Positions 1 to 8,303 of a stretch of 41,959 nucleotides of DNA are shown here, one piece after another. The number at the start of each line of letters is the position of its first letter. Position 1 is the stretch's first letter. The notes beneath the pieces are model-generated. The model did no database searches, was not told the origin of the DNA, and saw only the letters and a program-made list of their open reading frames with translations. Source of the stretch: an uncultured Alphaproteobacteria bacterium (lineage in GTDB: Bacteria; Pseudomonadota; Alphaproteobacteria; RF32; CAG-239); contig CALXRQ010000015.1 of NCBI GenBank assembly GCA_944390895.1, forward strand, positions 1 to 41,959, in the 5' to 3' direction. Made by a program: the position numbers and the translations under genes.

Positions 1-77
1 AGACCCACAAAAAAAGCTCCTGATGGAGCTTTTTTTGTTATGGTGAATAGTCCTTGTTGCGAGCAAGGGAAGCGACA
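1..77. repeat. 77-bp direct repeat, copy 1
   Basis: Bases 1-77 recur without a visible mismatch at 156-232, a period of 155 bp. The unit holds a hairpin terminator and the motif TCCTTGTTGCGAGCAAGGGA, which can itself fold. The copies diverge after position 77/232. Because the window begins at the first base of the repeat, further copies may lie upstream. No function is assigned. Confidence 0.9.
9..36. terminator. Bidirectional intrinsic terminator, copy 1
   Basis: A 12-bp perfect stem (AAAAAAAGCTCC / GGAGCTTTTTTT) with loop TGAT. The A- and T-rich flanks mean it could stop transcription in either direction. Confidence 0.75.
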
Positions 78-155
78 GCAACCGCAGCAAGCTTACAAGG
101 ATTTTGACCGAAGCGAAGTTGTTGAGCTTGTATATTAAGCGAAACTTACGAAGCA

Positions 156-232
156 AGACCCACAAAAAAAGCTCCTGATGGAGCTTTTTTTGTTATGGTG
201 AATAGTCCTTGTTGCGAGCAAGGGAAGCGACA
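156..232. repeat. 77-bp direct repeat, copy 2
   Basis: Second copy of the repeat at 1-77, with the same terminator hairpin. The 78-bp spacer between the copies (78-155) is purine-rich and has an open reading frame without a clear start. It could be the remnant of a gene end duplicated together with its terminator. Confidence 0.9.
164..191. terminator. Bidirectional intrinsic terminator, copy 2
   Basis: Identical to the hairpin at 9-36, carried in the second copy of the 77-bp repeat. It insulates the small membrane protein gene at 352 from upstream transcription. Confidence 0.75.
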
Positions 233-351
233 TTTTTTATCGGCCGGTTCTGGCAGCTCGCCAGCAGGCCTGAGCAATAAAAAAGATTTCGGTTGCAATT
301 TGCAGATTATTGCTTAATATAATCCGAACGTAACCAATTATTTTTACTATC

Positions 352-597
352 ATGAAGTTAAAATTAAAAAAAATTATCAAGAGCTGGCTGGTCTTTGCAT
401 GTATTTGCGTCTTTGTCGTGTTGCTCAAAGGACTGCATCCGACGTTTGTTTATTTTGCCTTGGGTGTTTTTGTTTTGATTGCGGTTTTTATCCTTTTGGG
501 ATGGGATCGGCATATCACCTACGGAGACAGCGAACCGCCCTATAAGAGCCAGAGAGACAACCAGTATTACGAAGATGCCGACGACTATCTGTATTGA
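352..597 (+). CDS. Small membrane protein, unknown function
   Basis: An 81-residue protein. A lysine-rich N-terminus (MKLKLKKIIK) is followed by two hydrophobic segments at about residues 11-25 and 31-49, then a polar acidic tail rich in D, E and Y. This suggests two membrane helices with a cytoplasmic basic start. A TATAAT hexamer at 318-323 could be its -10 box, though no good -35 is seen. An intrinsic terminator follows at 620. No family is recognised. It stands alone, convergent with the glycosyltransferase run on the other strand. Confidence 0.6.
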   Translation: MKLKLKKIIKSWLVFACICVFVVLLKGLHPTFVYFALGVFVLIAVFILLGWDRHITYGDSEPPYKSQRDNQYYEDADDYLY

Positions 598-619
598 CCG
601 GTTCGGCATAAGTTTTTAT

Positions 620-646
620 CCCGCTGTTTTGCAGCGGGTTTTTTTA
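620..646 (+). terminator. Intrinsic terminator after the small membrane protein gene
   Basis: Stem CCCGCTG (620-626) with CAGCGGG (632-638), followed by seven T residues. It lies between two convergent genes, and its T-run touches the stop codon of the minus-strand glycosyltransferase gene. Confidence 0.8.
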
Positions 647-1846
647 TGCTCTTTTAGTTAAGAACGGAATGCCGAAGATTTTTAACACCTTTCGGTTGCC
701 GCTCTTTTCTTTGGAATAGGGACGGAGATAGAGGCTGATTTTCTGCCACCGTTTCAAATGTCGAAGCCGTCTTTGAAATTCGGGGCTGTTTTGATAAATT
801 TCTTCATAAACCCGTTCAACGTCTTTAATATAATCATGGTCGATGAAGCGTTTTTTGGCGGAGCAGAATGCTTTCTCCGCCAATATTTTACGCAGGTCTT
901 CATCCTCAAACAGCAATTTAAGTTTTTCTGTATATTCGCCTTGTGATTTTGCAAAAAATCCGCCGTCGGCAATGGTTTCCTTATGCGCGTTCTGCTTGCG
1001 CGCTCTGTGCCCGAGGCAGGGTAAACGGTGAATCATGGCTTCGGCAAAAACATAGCCGAATGTTTCTCCGTCCCGTCTTCCGTGAGCAAATATGTCCAGT
1101 GTGTTCAAAAATTTAGATATCATGACGCGGTCGCTGCTGTGCGGCAGCTGAATGAAGTTTTTAATGCTAAGTTTGCGAGCCTGTTCGCCGTATTTTGAAC
1201 CGCCGCCAAGAATAATAAAATAGCGGTCTTTCTGTTGCAGTTTGGCAAAACTGTTCAATGGCACCGGCGAAAAAATATCATCGGCATTACGTTGATGAAA
1301 ACCGGCAATGACGGCATTATGCGGAATTCCCAATTCACTTCGGAGATCGTCGCTGCAGAGTGGCATGGAAACACCGGCCGGAACCACCGAACCGAGCCGA
1401 TAAACGCCGCCGAGCCGGGCATTGCGTCTGTGCATCCATTCCGACAGAAAAAAACTATGGCAGACGTTGGACGAGGTATCGGCATAATGCCCCAAATGCA
1501 CACTGTGTACCACCGGTTTTTTCATCAGATAAAATGGCCATTGTTTGGGACCGGCAATGGCGCTCTGGATGATATCGTAATTTTCTTCGTTGAACAATTG
1601 GTCGAAGTCGCTGTCCAGCCATTTTCCGTTTTCTTTTTCATCGATTCTGCCGCATTGAACCTTAATCAGGCGCACGCCGTGGCTGGTCAGAAAAGCGGCG
1701 CGGCCGGCATCTGTCTCTCCGGTATAGAAGTAGTCGGCCTCAAATTTTTGCTTGTCGATTCCTGCGGCAATGTTTTGCAGCCAAAGTTCTGTGCCGCCGC
1801 ATGACAGTCCGTCTTGTTTAATGAATGCGATTTTGATTTTAGCCAT
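644..1846 (-). CDS. GT4-like glycosyltransferase (GT-B fold)
   Basis: A 400-residue protein. The N-terminus resembles the GT-B start (KIKIAFIKQDGLSCGGTELW), with the GG-T-E pattern that opens many GT4 enzymes. The C-terminal half has the donor-binding pattern ETFGYVFAEAM, the E-x7-E motif of the family. It probably transfers a sugar from a nucleotide-sugar to a growing surface glycan at the cytoplasmic membrane. It is the last gene of the minus-strand run and starts inside the end of the previous gene (8-bp overlap, ATGGCTAA). The C-terminal tail VLKIFGIPFLTKRA resembles tails of another transferase in this locus (8462-9349). Donor and acceptor cannot be predicted. Confidence 0.85.
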   Translation of the reverse strand: MAKIKIAFIKQDGLSCGGTELWLQNIAAGIDKQKFEADYFYTGETDAGRAAFLTSHGVRLIKVQCGRIDEKENGKWLDSDFDQLFNEENYDIIQSAIAGPKQWPFYLMKKPVVHSVHLGHYADTSSNVCHSFFLSEWMHRRNARLGGVYRLGSVVPAGVSMPLCSDDLRSELGIPHNAVIAGFHQRNADDIFSPVPLNSFAKLQQKDRYFIILGGGSKYGEQARKLSIKNFIQLPHSSDRVMISKFLNTLDIFAHGRRDGETFGYVFAEAMIHRLPCLGHRARKQNAHKETIADGGFFAKSQGEYTEKLKLLFEDEDLRKILAEKAFCSAKKRFIDHDYIKDVERVYEEIYQNSPEFQRRLRHLKRWQKISLYLRPYSKEKSGNRKVLKIFGIPFLTKRA

Positions 1847-2708
1847 GGTTGAAGTCTCCGAACATTTTCATTGCTTGGGCAAATTTGTCGTGCTTGCCGC
1901 CCCACTGCGCGCCGCCGATAATGTGAAGCCATTTTTCGTCAATCAGTTCAACGGCGTTTTCGTATACGGCGTCGTCCCAGTTTTTGTAGACGTCTTTGTC
2001 CCACACGAAGTTTTCGCCGCTGCGGACATCGATGTAATGTTCGCAGCTCTCGCGCCACAGGCCGGCCGCAAGATTTTTATAAACTGATTTGTAATTTCCG
2101 CCGCCGGTATCCAGATGTTTGCGTTTGTAGCGGCAGGGCATGAAATTTATGTCTTTGTTTCTTAAAAATTCGTAGTCATAAAAGCTGAAAGCCGCCCACG
2201 GATACCAGCAGCCGTGCCGTTCCCTTTTCACGCCGCGGAGCGGCCGGTCCGTATATTCGGACAATTGCAGCGGCCTAATCGGAAAAATATCATGGTCAAT
2301 AAAGGCAAAGCGGTTTTTGCGCTGCCGGATGACGTAGCGGTAAATCCAATTCAAGGCATAACCGTGACTGCGGCTAGGGTCGACATACAAAAAACGGGGC
2401 AGACGATAGTAGGTAATGTTATGCTTGCGGCAGAATTCGAAAATCTGCCGGGCAGCATCTGTTTTATTTGAGTTGTCACAGATAATATAGTGATATTCGC
2501 TGCTGCGGAGATTTTTTTGCATGAAATGATATTGACATTCTATCAGCTTGGCGTCGTTAAAGGCAACGACAAAAATGTCCAGTGCTTTGGGCTGCATAAA
2601 GTCGCTGGCTTCAAAACTTTGTCTGGATTTAGTCTTAACCGTCATATAAATGCGGTTAAGCGCCCGTTTCAGATACTTCAATATTTTGTTCAGATGTTTG
2701 CACAACAT
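1839..2708 (-). CDS. Putative GT-A type glycosyltransferase
   Basis: A 289-residue protein. After a basic N-terminal segment (about residues 1-30, possibly membrane-associating) it has a GT-A-like core, with strand ALDIFVVAFND, then IICDNSNKTDA, and FAFIDHDIFPIRP at about 135-147, whose D-H-D acts as the metal-binding DXD motif. The remainder is rich in W and Y. The start ATG has an AGG ribosome site 7-8 bases upstream. It follows the upstream GT2 gene by 8 bp and overlaps the downstream GT4 gene by 8 bp, so it is part of the same transcript. Substrate unknown; a glycosyltransferase assignment is an inference from the fold-like motifs and the context. Confidence 0.7.
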   Translation of the reverse strand: MLCKHLNKILKYLKRALNRIYMTVKTKSRQSFEASDFMQPKALDIFVVAFNDAKLIECQYHFMQKNLRSSEYHYIICDNSNKTDAARQIFEFCRKHNITYYRLPRFLYVDPSRSHGYALNWIYRYVIRQRKNRFAFIDHDIFPIRPLQLSEYTDRPLRGVKRERHGCWYPWAAFSFYDYEFLRNKDINFMPCRYKRKHLDTGGGNYKSVYKNLAAGLWRESCEHYIDVRSGENFVWDKDVYKNWDDAVYENAVELIDEKWLHIIGGAQWGGKHDKFAQAMKMFGDFNHG

Positions 2709-2716
2709 TTTTTTAC

Positions 2717-3706
2717 CTATATCTTAGCCAATATAAGCGCCGGCAGATAATAACCGTTGCTTAGGAGTTTCCATATTGCCCGCAGCCGCGGATTCATCAA
2801 TTCGGGATTGAAAATGCCGTCGTTTTGCATTTGTTGCAGAAGTCTGGTTTCAAATTTGATTTTGTCTTTGCACTGATTTTGCCGCAATGGATTCAAAATA
2901 TGTTCCCGGAAGACGATTCTTTCGCTGAGATATTTTCGGCATGCGCGTTTTTTCAAATCATCGGAACTCTGCCGGCAGAATTCTTTAACGATTCTGATTA
3001 GTTGTTTTTCGATTTCCAGACGATTTTTTCTCATCTTCGCGGCATCGGTTTTATGCATAATGGAATCAGGGTTTTGCATATAATAGCTAAATATGTTGTT
3101 TAACAGAATAACTTTGCCGGCGCGAAGCATAATTTCAAAAGTGTAAATGTCGTCTTCTCCCGGGTGTATAGGCAGAAAAGCAATGCTTTGCGCCAGTTCA
3201 GTCCTGTATATTTTGTTCCAGACCAGAACCCCGGTTTTTATTTTGCGGCGCAGAAAACTGACGAGAGGCGCCGTGCAGGATCGGAATGCCGGTGCGGAAG
3301 CATATGGCGGAAAAACGATTTGCTCGTCAGGATAAACTTTCCGGTAGTTAAAACATCCGAGGTCAGCGTCGGATTCTTCCATGGCATTAACTAAGAGCTC
3401 CAACGTCTGCGGATGCCAAAAGTCGTCGCTGTCCAAAAACATCAGATATTTTCCGCGGGCACGCGGCAGTCCCGAATTTCTGGCACCGGCCAATCCTTGG
3501 TTTTTCTGGTCGATAATCTGAAACCGCGGATCTTTTTCCGCGTATTTCTTCAAAATTTCCAACGAGTTGTCCGTACTTCCGTCATTAATGCAGATAGCCT
3601 CCCAATGCGGATATGTCTGTGCCGAAACGCTGTTCAGACAGTTGCCCAGAAATTTATCAACGTTATAAACGGGAATAATGATGCTGATTAAAGGTGTTAG
3701 GTCCAT
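2717..3706 (-). CDS. GT2 family glycosyltransferase
   Basis: A 329-residue protein starting at ATG 3706 (MDLTPLISIIIPVYN). An upstream in-frame TTG exists but lacks the AGG-type ribosome site seen before this ATG. Family GT2 signatures are clear: SIIIPVYNVDKFL, AICINDGSTDNS (nucleotide-binding D), GLAGARNSGL, and MFLDSDDFW (DXD metal site) near residue 90. EDDIYTFEI near residue 180 is the usual acceptor-side acidic motif. Soluble or peripheral, with no transmembrane segments seen. It probably adds one sugar to a surface glycan. An AT-rich 183-bp gap separates it from the upstream gene, so it may begin a second transcript. Confidence 0.9.
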   Translation of the reverse strand: MDLTPLISIIIPVYNVDKFLGNCLNSVSAQTYPHWEAICINDGSTDNSLEILKKYAEKDPRFQIIDQKNQGLAGARNSGLPRARGKYLMFLDSDDFWHPQTLELLVNAMEESDADLGCFNYRKVYPDEQIVFPPYASAPAFRSCTAPLVSFLRRKIKTGVLVWNKIYRTELAQSIAFLPIHPGEDDIYTFEIMLRAGKVILLNNIFSYYMQNPDSIMHKTDAAKMRKNRLEIEKQLIRIVKEFCRQSSDDLKKRACRKYLSERIVFREHILNPLRQNQCKDKIKFETRLLQQMQNDGIFNPELMNPRLRAIWKLLSNGYYLPALILAKI

Positions 3707-3825
3707 TTTCTGCCTGCTTACGAATAGATAATGCTGCAAGCGGCATTTTATGAAATTTATATATTGATTGCAATAATTTGTGTTGCCTTGAAAAAAATTT
3801 TTTTCTAATTTGTTTCGAACATAAC

Positions 3826-3831
3826 ATTATA
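3826..3831 (-). promoter_or_regulatory. Possible -10 box for the 3706-644 gene block
   Basis: On the minus strand the sequence GTGTATATAATG contains a perfect TATAAT hexamer. At 17-bp spacing the -35 would be TTTTCT, a poor match. It lies in the only sizeable gap (3707-3889) of the minus-strand run, which supports an internal promoter. The AT-rich context makes chance matches likely. Confidence 0.35.
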
Positions 3832-3889
3832 TACACCGAATTGTCAGAAGAAAACTCGGAATTAGGCAATGTCAGACAGCTTGTGCCGG

Positions 3890-4765
3890 TCAGATTTTTT
3901 TTCTCAAAATTTTTTCCAGAAAAGTTCCCGAAATTTTTCTGGCGGGATCATATTTATAGGACAGTTTGTGAATATGCGTATTGTCCGTTATCTTTTGCCA
4001 CAGGCTTTCGTCAAATTTGGTGAAATAGTTTTTTTCAAGCAGATAACAGTTGTCCTCGTGTTTGACCGGCATCAGAGACCACAGGTTTTTCAGATCAGGG
4101 TCGTTATCAACCAAAAAATCAAAGGCCAGCGGATATAAAAAATAGTCAATCAGACGGTTTTCTTTTTTCCAGTATTCAAACAAAAACGCCTTCTCCGCCG
4201 CCATCAGAGGATTTTGGGCTCTGGCGCCGATCATCCAGTTGACGTTTCTGTAAATGCCTTTGCTGCTGAGGCAGAAAAAGTCCTGTTGCGTGAAAAGAGG
4301 GCTGAGCGGGGCCGTGAGCAGCACTGTGGCATCAATCCAGATGCCGCCGCAGTCGGCGAGCAGTGTCGCTCGCAAAATGTCGGAAAACTGCATCGGCGTA
4401 ATCAGTTTTTTCCGGCGTTTTTCAAAAATATAATCGGGAATGTCGGCATATTTTTTTATGTTTTCATTGTCAACCAGTACGACTTTGCGGCCGTTTGCGT
4501 TTTGGCGGATGCTTTCCAGACAGCGCTTGACAATTTCCGGTGCCTGCGCTTCGCCCTGAAACCAGCATACCCAGATGTTTCTTTCTTCCTCGGAATATGC
4601 CGGATTTTTGTCAATGCCGTTCAGAATATGCAGATATCTTTTCAGATATTTTCGCTCGGCTTTCAAAATCTGTTCTTTTCTGAACTTTTTCCTTTCGTTT
4701 TTGGATGAAATGAACAGGCCGGCATAAATTCTGTACCACAGTTTTTTTACAAATACCCAAAACAT
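3890..4765 (-). CDS. Capsular polysaccharide synthesis-type glycosyltransferase
   Basis: A 291-residue protein of the capsular polysaccharide synthesis family, related to GT32. An N-terminal hydrophobic or basic stretch (about 1-30) could tether it to the membrane. The core holds IWVCWFQGEAQAP, then the hallmark SDILRATLLADCGGIWIDATV at about 126-146, in which the aspartates correspond to the DXD metal site. The family makes or extends capsule and lipopolysaccharide side chains. It follows the GT10 gene by 12 bp. The product ends in a basic, very AT-rich coding stretch (KILRKKI). Confidence 0.85.
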   Translation of the reverse strand: MFWVFVKKLWYRIYAGLFISSKNERKKFRKEQILKAERKYLKRYLHILNGIDKNPAYSEEERNIWVCWFQGEAQAPEIVKRCLESIRQNANGRKVVLVDNENIKKYADIPDYIFEKRRKKLITPMQFSDILRATLLADCGGIWIDATVLLTAPLSPLFTQQDFFCLSSKGIYRNVNWMIGARAQNPLMAAEKAFLFEYWKKENRLIDYFLYPLAFDFLVDNDPDLKNLWSLMPVKHEDNCYLLEKNYFTKFDESLWQKITDNTHIHKLSYKYDPARKISGTFLEKILRKKI

Positions 4766-4777
4766 ATTCCGTTCTCC

Positions 4778-5824
4778 TTATTTTAGGTCGTCCGCCAAAT
4801 ATTGCTCCCAGAGCAGGTCGTAGGCATTTTTGTATTTCTGCGCTCTCTGAAAGTTGTCGAGTATCGCCGGCATCCGGCTTTCGTAATCCTGCGGCGAGCA
4901 TTGCTTAATGACTTCGTCGATGTGTTCAAAGTCCTTTTCCCGAACCAAAATGATGCCGTCGGGGTTAAACTTGGTCAGAATGTTCGGATGTCCGACATAA
5001 ATCGGAACCGTATAGGTGGCAAAGCAGTTTAAGATTTTTTCTGTAAACCAGAACGGCAAAATGGCGTTTTCGACAACAACGGAGTAGCGATAGTCGCGGA
5101 GCGTGTCTATGGCGCGGACAAATTTTCCGCCGTCGAAAGTGCCGAAAGTGTCGGCGCTGCCGCTGTTCTTGAAACTGACGGCCCAGTCATATCTGAGTCT
5201 GTGCAGGGCGCATGACTTTTTGTCGGAAGACAAGATGGAAATGTTTTTGCTTTTGAAGCGGCAGGCCTCAAGTTCTCGGGGCGAAACGCCGTCTCCCAGC
5301 GATATGTTGGCGCATTGGCAGAATTCGCGGGCATTTTCATATTTGTTCAAAATGTCTTCGTCATAGGTAAAGATCAGGTCAAAATCCCGGTTTAATCCCG
5401 GATGGCGGTCAAATATCAAATAGTCGTTGGGCACAATTTCCTTGGATTCGCACAACAGTCCGTATCTCTTGTCTGGTGTGCCCATGGTTTGCCGCATGCA
5501 GTTGTGCGTATAAAAGTGCACCGGCAGTTCAAAATTATATCTGTCAAAAAGAAAATGCTTGGAAACTTGCGCAAAAGAAGCGCTGAAACATTTGTCCCGC
5601 AAAAAGAAAGTCCGTATCGGGGTTCCGTCGCGGTTGTAAATGTCAAATTCTCTGGCGTCAATATGATGAAAACGGCTATATACGGGAACGTATATTTTTC
5701 CGTAAAGCCTGTTGTTGATCGTTTGGGTGTCCAGGTCAAAAAAATCAAAATTGGATTGCAGATATTGCCGCCATTTTCTTTTGGGAACAAGCGCCAAAAT
5801 CAGTTTTACGATAAATTTTCTCAT
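4778..5824 (-). CDS. GT10 fucosyltransferase-like glycosyltransferase
   Basis: A 348-residue protein. The ATG at 5824 (MRKFIVKLILALVP) overlaps the upstream stop as ATGA; the longer in-frame TTG at 5851 is less likely. Family GT10 is indicated by the C-terminal donor-binding block at roughly 255-290: YSVVVENAILPFWFTEKIL followed by CFATYTVPIYVG, matching the V-x-E-N ... T-E-K ... P-I-Y-x-G pattern of alpha-1,3/1,4-fucosyltransferases. GT10 enzymes use GDP-fucose, but no GDP-fucose synthesis genes are in this window. The N-terminus LVPKRKWRQYLQ resembles that of the CDP-glycerol transferase at 16644. Fucose specificity is not proved; other GDP-sugars are possible. Confidence 0.8.
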   Translation of the reverse strand: MRKFIVKLILALVPKRKWRQYLQSNFDFFDLDTQTINNRLYGKIYVPVYSRFHHIDAREFDIYNRDGTPIRTFFLRDKCFSASFAQVSKHFLFDRYNFELPVHFYTHNCMRQTMGTPDKRYGLLCESKEIVPNDYLIFDRHPGLNRDFDLIFTYDEDILNKYENAREFCQCANISLGDGVSPRELEACRFKSKNISILSSDKKSCALHRLRYDWAVSFKNSGSADTFGTFDGGKFVRAIDTLRDYRYSVVVENAILPFWFTEKILNCFATYTVPIYVGHPNILTKFNPDGIILVREKDFEHIDEVIKQCSPQDYESRMPAILDNFQRAQKYKNAYDLLWEQYLADDLK

Positions 5825-6749
5825 TTTGCATACTTTCTGCAGATAAGCCAAAGTTCAAGCTTCATTTTCAGCGGCAGCCGGTGTCCGCTGACGGCGCCCA
5901 GCTTTTTCAGCCGGCAGATTTCGCGGCAAATGCGTTCGCTGCGGATATTGTTTTGTTGAGTTTTTTTCATTACAAACTTCAAATTCAGGTTTGAAATATT
6001 TTGCCGCAGTCGGGCAAAAAACGGCTCTCTGCCGAATTGTTCATAAAGTTTCCGGCAGATAAGCAAAAATCCCCAGGCTTTTTGCTCCGAGAAGGCTGAA
6101 GTCGTGATGGAGCCCTCGTGTTTAACGTTGCAATAAAGTTTTTCATCAATGCAAACGGCCGTCTTAAGGTTGTGAAAGGCCAGAATATTGAAATATAAAT
6201 CCTCTCCGTATATAATTTCGGGAACAAAACGAAGCGCACCGATGCATTTTCTGCGAAACATCTTGGTCCACAAGTTGTGACTGAACGGCCCTCTGTATGT
6301 CAGAAAACTGTCAAACGGACAGTCAATGCGTGTCAATGTCGGATGCTGCGGCCGGGAAAAGGCAAAGCCGTAATCCCTGGTTTCGGCATAGTCGCAACAG
6401 ATGCAGTCAGGTTCTTCCCGGACAATCAATTGCTTTGCCAGTTCAAAAAAATAAGGGGAAACATAGTCGTCCGCATCCATAAAATACACATAGTCTCCTT
6501 GGGCGGCATCAAGTCCGGCATTGCGTGCCGCGCTTACCCCCCCCTAGCTTTCTGCGGGATTGCGAGGATTCGCAAATCTTTTTTTGCATATTCTTTTAAG
6601 ATTTCCGACGAATTGTCCGAGCTTCCGTCATCAATGCAGATGGCTTCCCAGTTCGGATAGGTCTGAGCCAAAATGCTGTCCAGACATTTTCTTAAATATT
6701 TTTCGGCATTATAAATCGGAACAATGATACTGATGAGCGGTTCTTTCAT
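5821..6749 (-). pseudogene. GT2 glycosyltransferase split by a frameshift at a G8 tract
   Basis: The N-terminal part (6749 down to 6534, 71 codons) has SIIVPIYNAEKYL and AICIDDGSSDNSS, then runs through AGGGGGGGG into a TAA. In another frame the sequence resumes immediately as VSAARNAGLDAAQGDYVYF and then MDADDYVS (the DXD site), continuing to a normal end at 5821. The longest in-frame piece after the break with an ATG start is 6489-5821, 222 residues. A tract of six G would join the parts with the family's usual spacing (QKARG then VSAARN); nine would also restore the frame. As given, the gene is off. This could be slipped-strand phase variation, a fixed mutation, or a sequencing error in a homopolymer. 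Both ends overlap neighbours by 4 bp (ATGA), so the intact gene belongs to the operon. Confidence 0.85.
6537..6544 (-). repeat. Homopolymeric G8 tract (C8 on the plus strand)
   Basis: Eight consecutive C on the plus strand, inside the coding region of the GT2 gene and exactly at its frame break. Apart from the C7 tract at 19403-19409 I saw no G/C run longer than five in this window, and both lie in surface-glycan genes. Confidence 0.95.
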
Positions 6750-7807
6750 GCTTTCTCGCCTCCCGAAACAATGCTGAGAACGGCATTTCTGAGTTTTGCG
6801 CCGGCCTGGCTTGCAATGTATCTGGCATTAACCAGTTGGTATCCGTTCCGTGCCATATCTTCGGCCAGAGAGGTATCTGCCAGCACCATCTTTAATTGTT
6901 CCGCCAGCCGTGCGGGACTTTCTCGGGGGTAAAGCAGAGCCGCCTTGGTGCCGGAAAAAATCTCGGCGGGGCCTTCCGCGTCGGAGCTGACAATCGGCTT
7001 GGAGTGCATCATGGCTTCCAAAAGGACAATGCCGAACGGTTCCGATACCGACGGCAGCACAAAAATGTCGATCATCTCGAAAAACTTGTTTTTGTCTTTA
7101 ATCCATCCCGGAAAAAAGATGTCGTCTTCCAGAGCAAAGCTTTTTGTTTTCTGCATTATTCGCGCTTTCTCTCCGGCATAAGAACCGTCGTCGTCACCGC
7201 CGATAACCGCTCGAAAAGCGATTCCCTCTTTTTTCAAAATGCTCAGCGCTTCAATCAGGTGCGGAAAACCTTTCATCGGATCAAAACGCCCCATCGTGCC
7301 GATAACCGGCGGTTTTTTGTAAGGAAGGGGCGGCCGGTAGGGAAGACGTTCCTCAATCATGTTCGGAACGACAAAAATTTTTTCTTCGGCAATGCCTTGA
7401 GCGGCAAAAAGCCGTTTCTGGCATTCGGTGATTGAAATGATTGCATCGCACTGGTCCAGACGTTTGGGTTTGGGGTTGTGGGCAACGCCTGCAACTTTTA
7501 TGTTCAGCCGTCGGGCGGCTTTCCGTACCAGCGGGATAGCTTTTTTGTTGTGGACGATAATCAGATCCGGTCGGTAAGACTTAAACTTGCGATACAACAG
7601 ATACGCCAGAAAATAATTAATCTGATTGAAGCGGATTTTATATTGTTCAAGGTTTTTATGGCAGCTGAGCTTTTCTCCCGCCTGTCCCCGGATGTCCGTA
7701 ACGGCCAGCACTTCAAAGCCGTTTTCCAGCAGCGCGTTGTTATAATCCAGAAACGCCTGTTCGATTCCTCCCCAGGTTTTGCTGATCATCAAATTAACTA
7801 TTTTCAT
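6746..7807 (-). CDS. GT4 family glycosyltransferase
   Basis: A 353-residue GT-B enzyme of family GT4. The N-terminal domain has KTWGGIEQAFLDYNNAL (acceptor-side G-G motif). A linker PPVIGTMGRFDPMKGFPHLI (about 165-184) begins the donor domain, and the nucleotide-sugar site is VSEPFGIVLLEAMMHSKP (about 255-272, E-x7-E). A GPAEI motif and a final basic or hydrophobic segment follow. This is the first gene of the minus-strand glycan run, and its stop overlaps the next start as ATGA. Sugar specificity is unknown. Confidence 0.92.
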   Translation of the reverse strand: MKIVNLMISKTWGGIEQAFLDYNNALLENGFEVLAVTDIRGQAGEKLSCHKNLEQYKIRFNQINYFLAYLLYRKFKSYRPDLIIVHNKKAIPLVRKAARRLNIKVAGVAHNPKPKRLDQCDAIISITECQKRLFAAQGIAEEKIFVVPNMIEERLPYRPPLPYKKPPVIGTMGRFDPMKGFPHLIEALSILKKEGIAFRAVIGGDDDGSYAGEKARIMQKTKSFALEDDIFFPGWIKDKNKFFEMIDIFVLPSVSEPFGIVLLEAMMHSKPIVSSDAEGPAEIFSGTKAALLYPRESPARLAEQLKMVLADTSLAEDMARNGYQLVNARYIASQAGAKLRNAVLSIVSGGEKA

Positions 7808-8247
7808 ATTTCTTCAAACGCCTTTCGGTGCCGATTTTGTCATATTCTGTAAAACAACCGTCAATAGTATATTATAATTTTTGATAAGTTAAACAACTAA
7901 ATTGCGTTTGCTGAATTAAAAATTTTCCGAATGATATTTTTAATTTCAATATCCCCGTAAATTTCACTTGCTAATTGATTTTATTTATCATAGGCTGGAA
8001 CCAGTCAGAAAGCATATTTCTGATCAGTGCCTGGAAAGGTGCGGAGCCGTCGAAAGCTCTCTTATATCGTGCGGTGCAGATATGCATCGTCAGTCAGACG
8101 TAACATATACACAATATGTTATGATTGACAAAATATCCCCGACTGCAGGCCGGGGAGCTGTCAGTATATGTTCAGAGCGGTGTTTATTGTCCTTGAAAAA
8201 AACACGGCTTAAAAACTGCAGGATCATTTCACGATATATGATTTTCG
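7808..8247. other. Divergent non-coding region between two glycan runs
   Basis: About 440 bp between the divergent gene runs. The left part (7850-7980) is AT-rich, as expected for promoters. The right part (about 7990-8180) is more GC-balanced and holds several short hairpins, for example CCCCG-ACTGCAGGC-CGGGG near 8138-8156 and AGAAA-GCATA-TTTCT near 8009-8023. This may be a 5' leader RNA of the plus-strand run. A reading frame at 7968-8285 starts with TTG, lacks a ribosome site and looks unlike a protein. No known riboswitch or RfaH ops motif was recognised. Confidence 0.5.
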
Positions 8248-8302
8248 AACTCTCCGACCACCTTAAACAGGTGGTTTTTGTTTAGATCTGTACCGGAGAG
8301 TT
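8248..8302 (+). promoter_or_regulatory. Leader structure: attenuator-like hairpin and sequestered ribosome site
   Basis: AACTCTCCG (8248-8256) is the exact complement of CGGAGAGTT (8294-8302), which is the ribosome binding site just before the ATG at 8304. Between them lies a hairpin, ACCACCT (8257-8263) with AGGTGGT (8269-8275), followed by TTTTG, which resembles a weak intrinsic terminator. The combined fold would both end transcription and hide the ribosome site. This is read from the sequence; regulation is inferred. Confidence 0.5.
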
Positions 8303-8303
8303 T

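Noticed and set aside
7968-8285. Open frame of 105 codons in the divergent region
   Set aside because: It starts at TTG without a ribosome site, has no family-like sequence and runs through the terminator-like hairpin at 8257-8275.
7808-8303. Possible RfaH ops/JUMPstart element before the plus-strand glycan run
   Set aside because: I looked for GGCGGTAGC-like sequence and did not find it.
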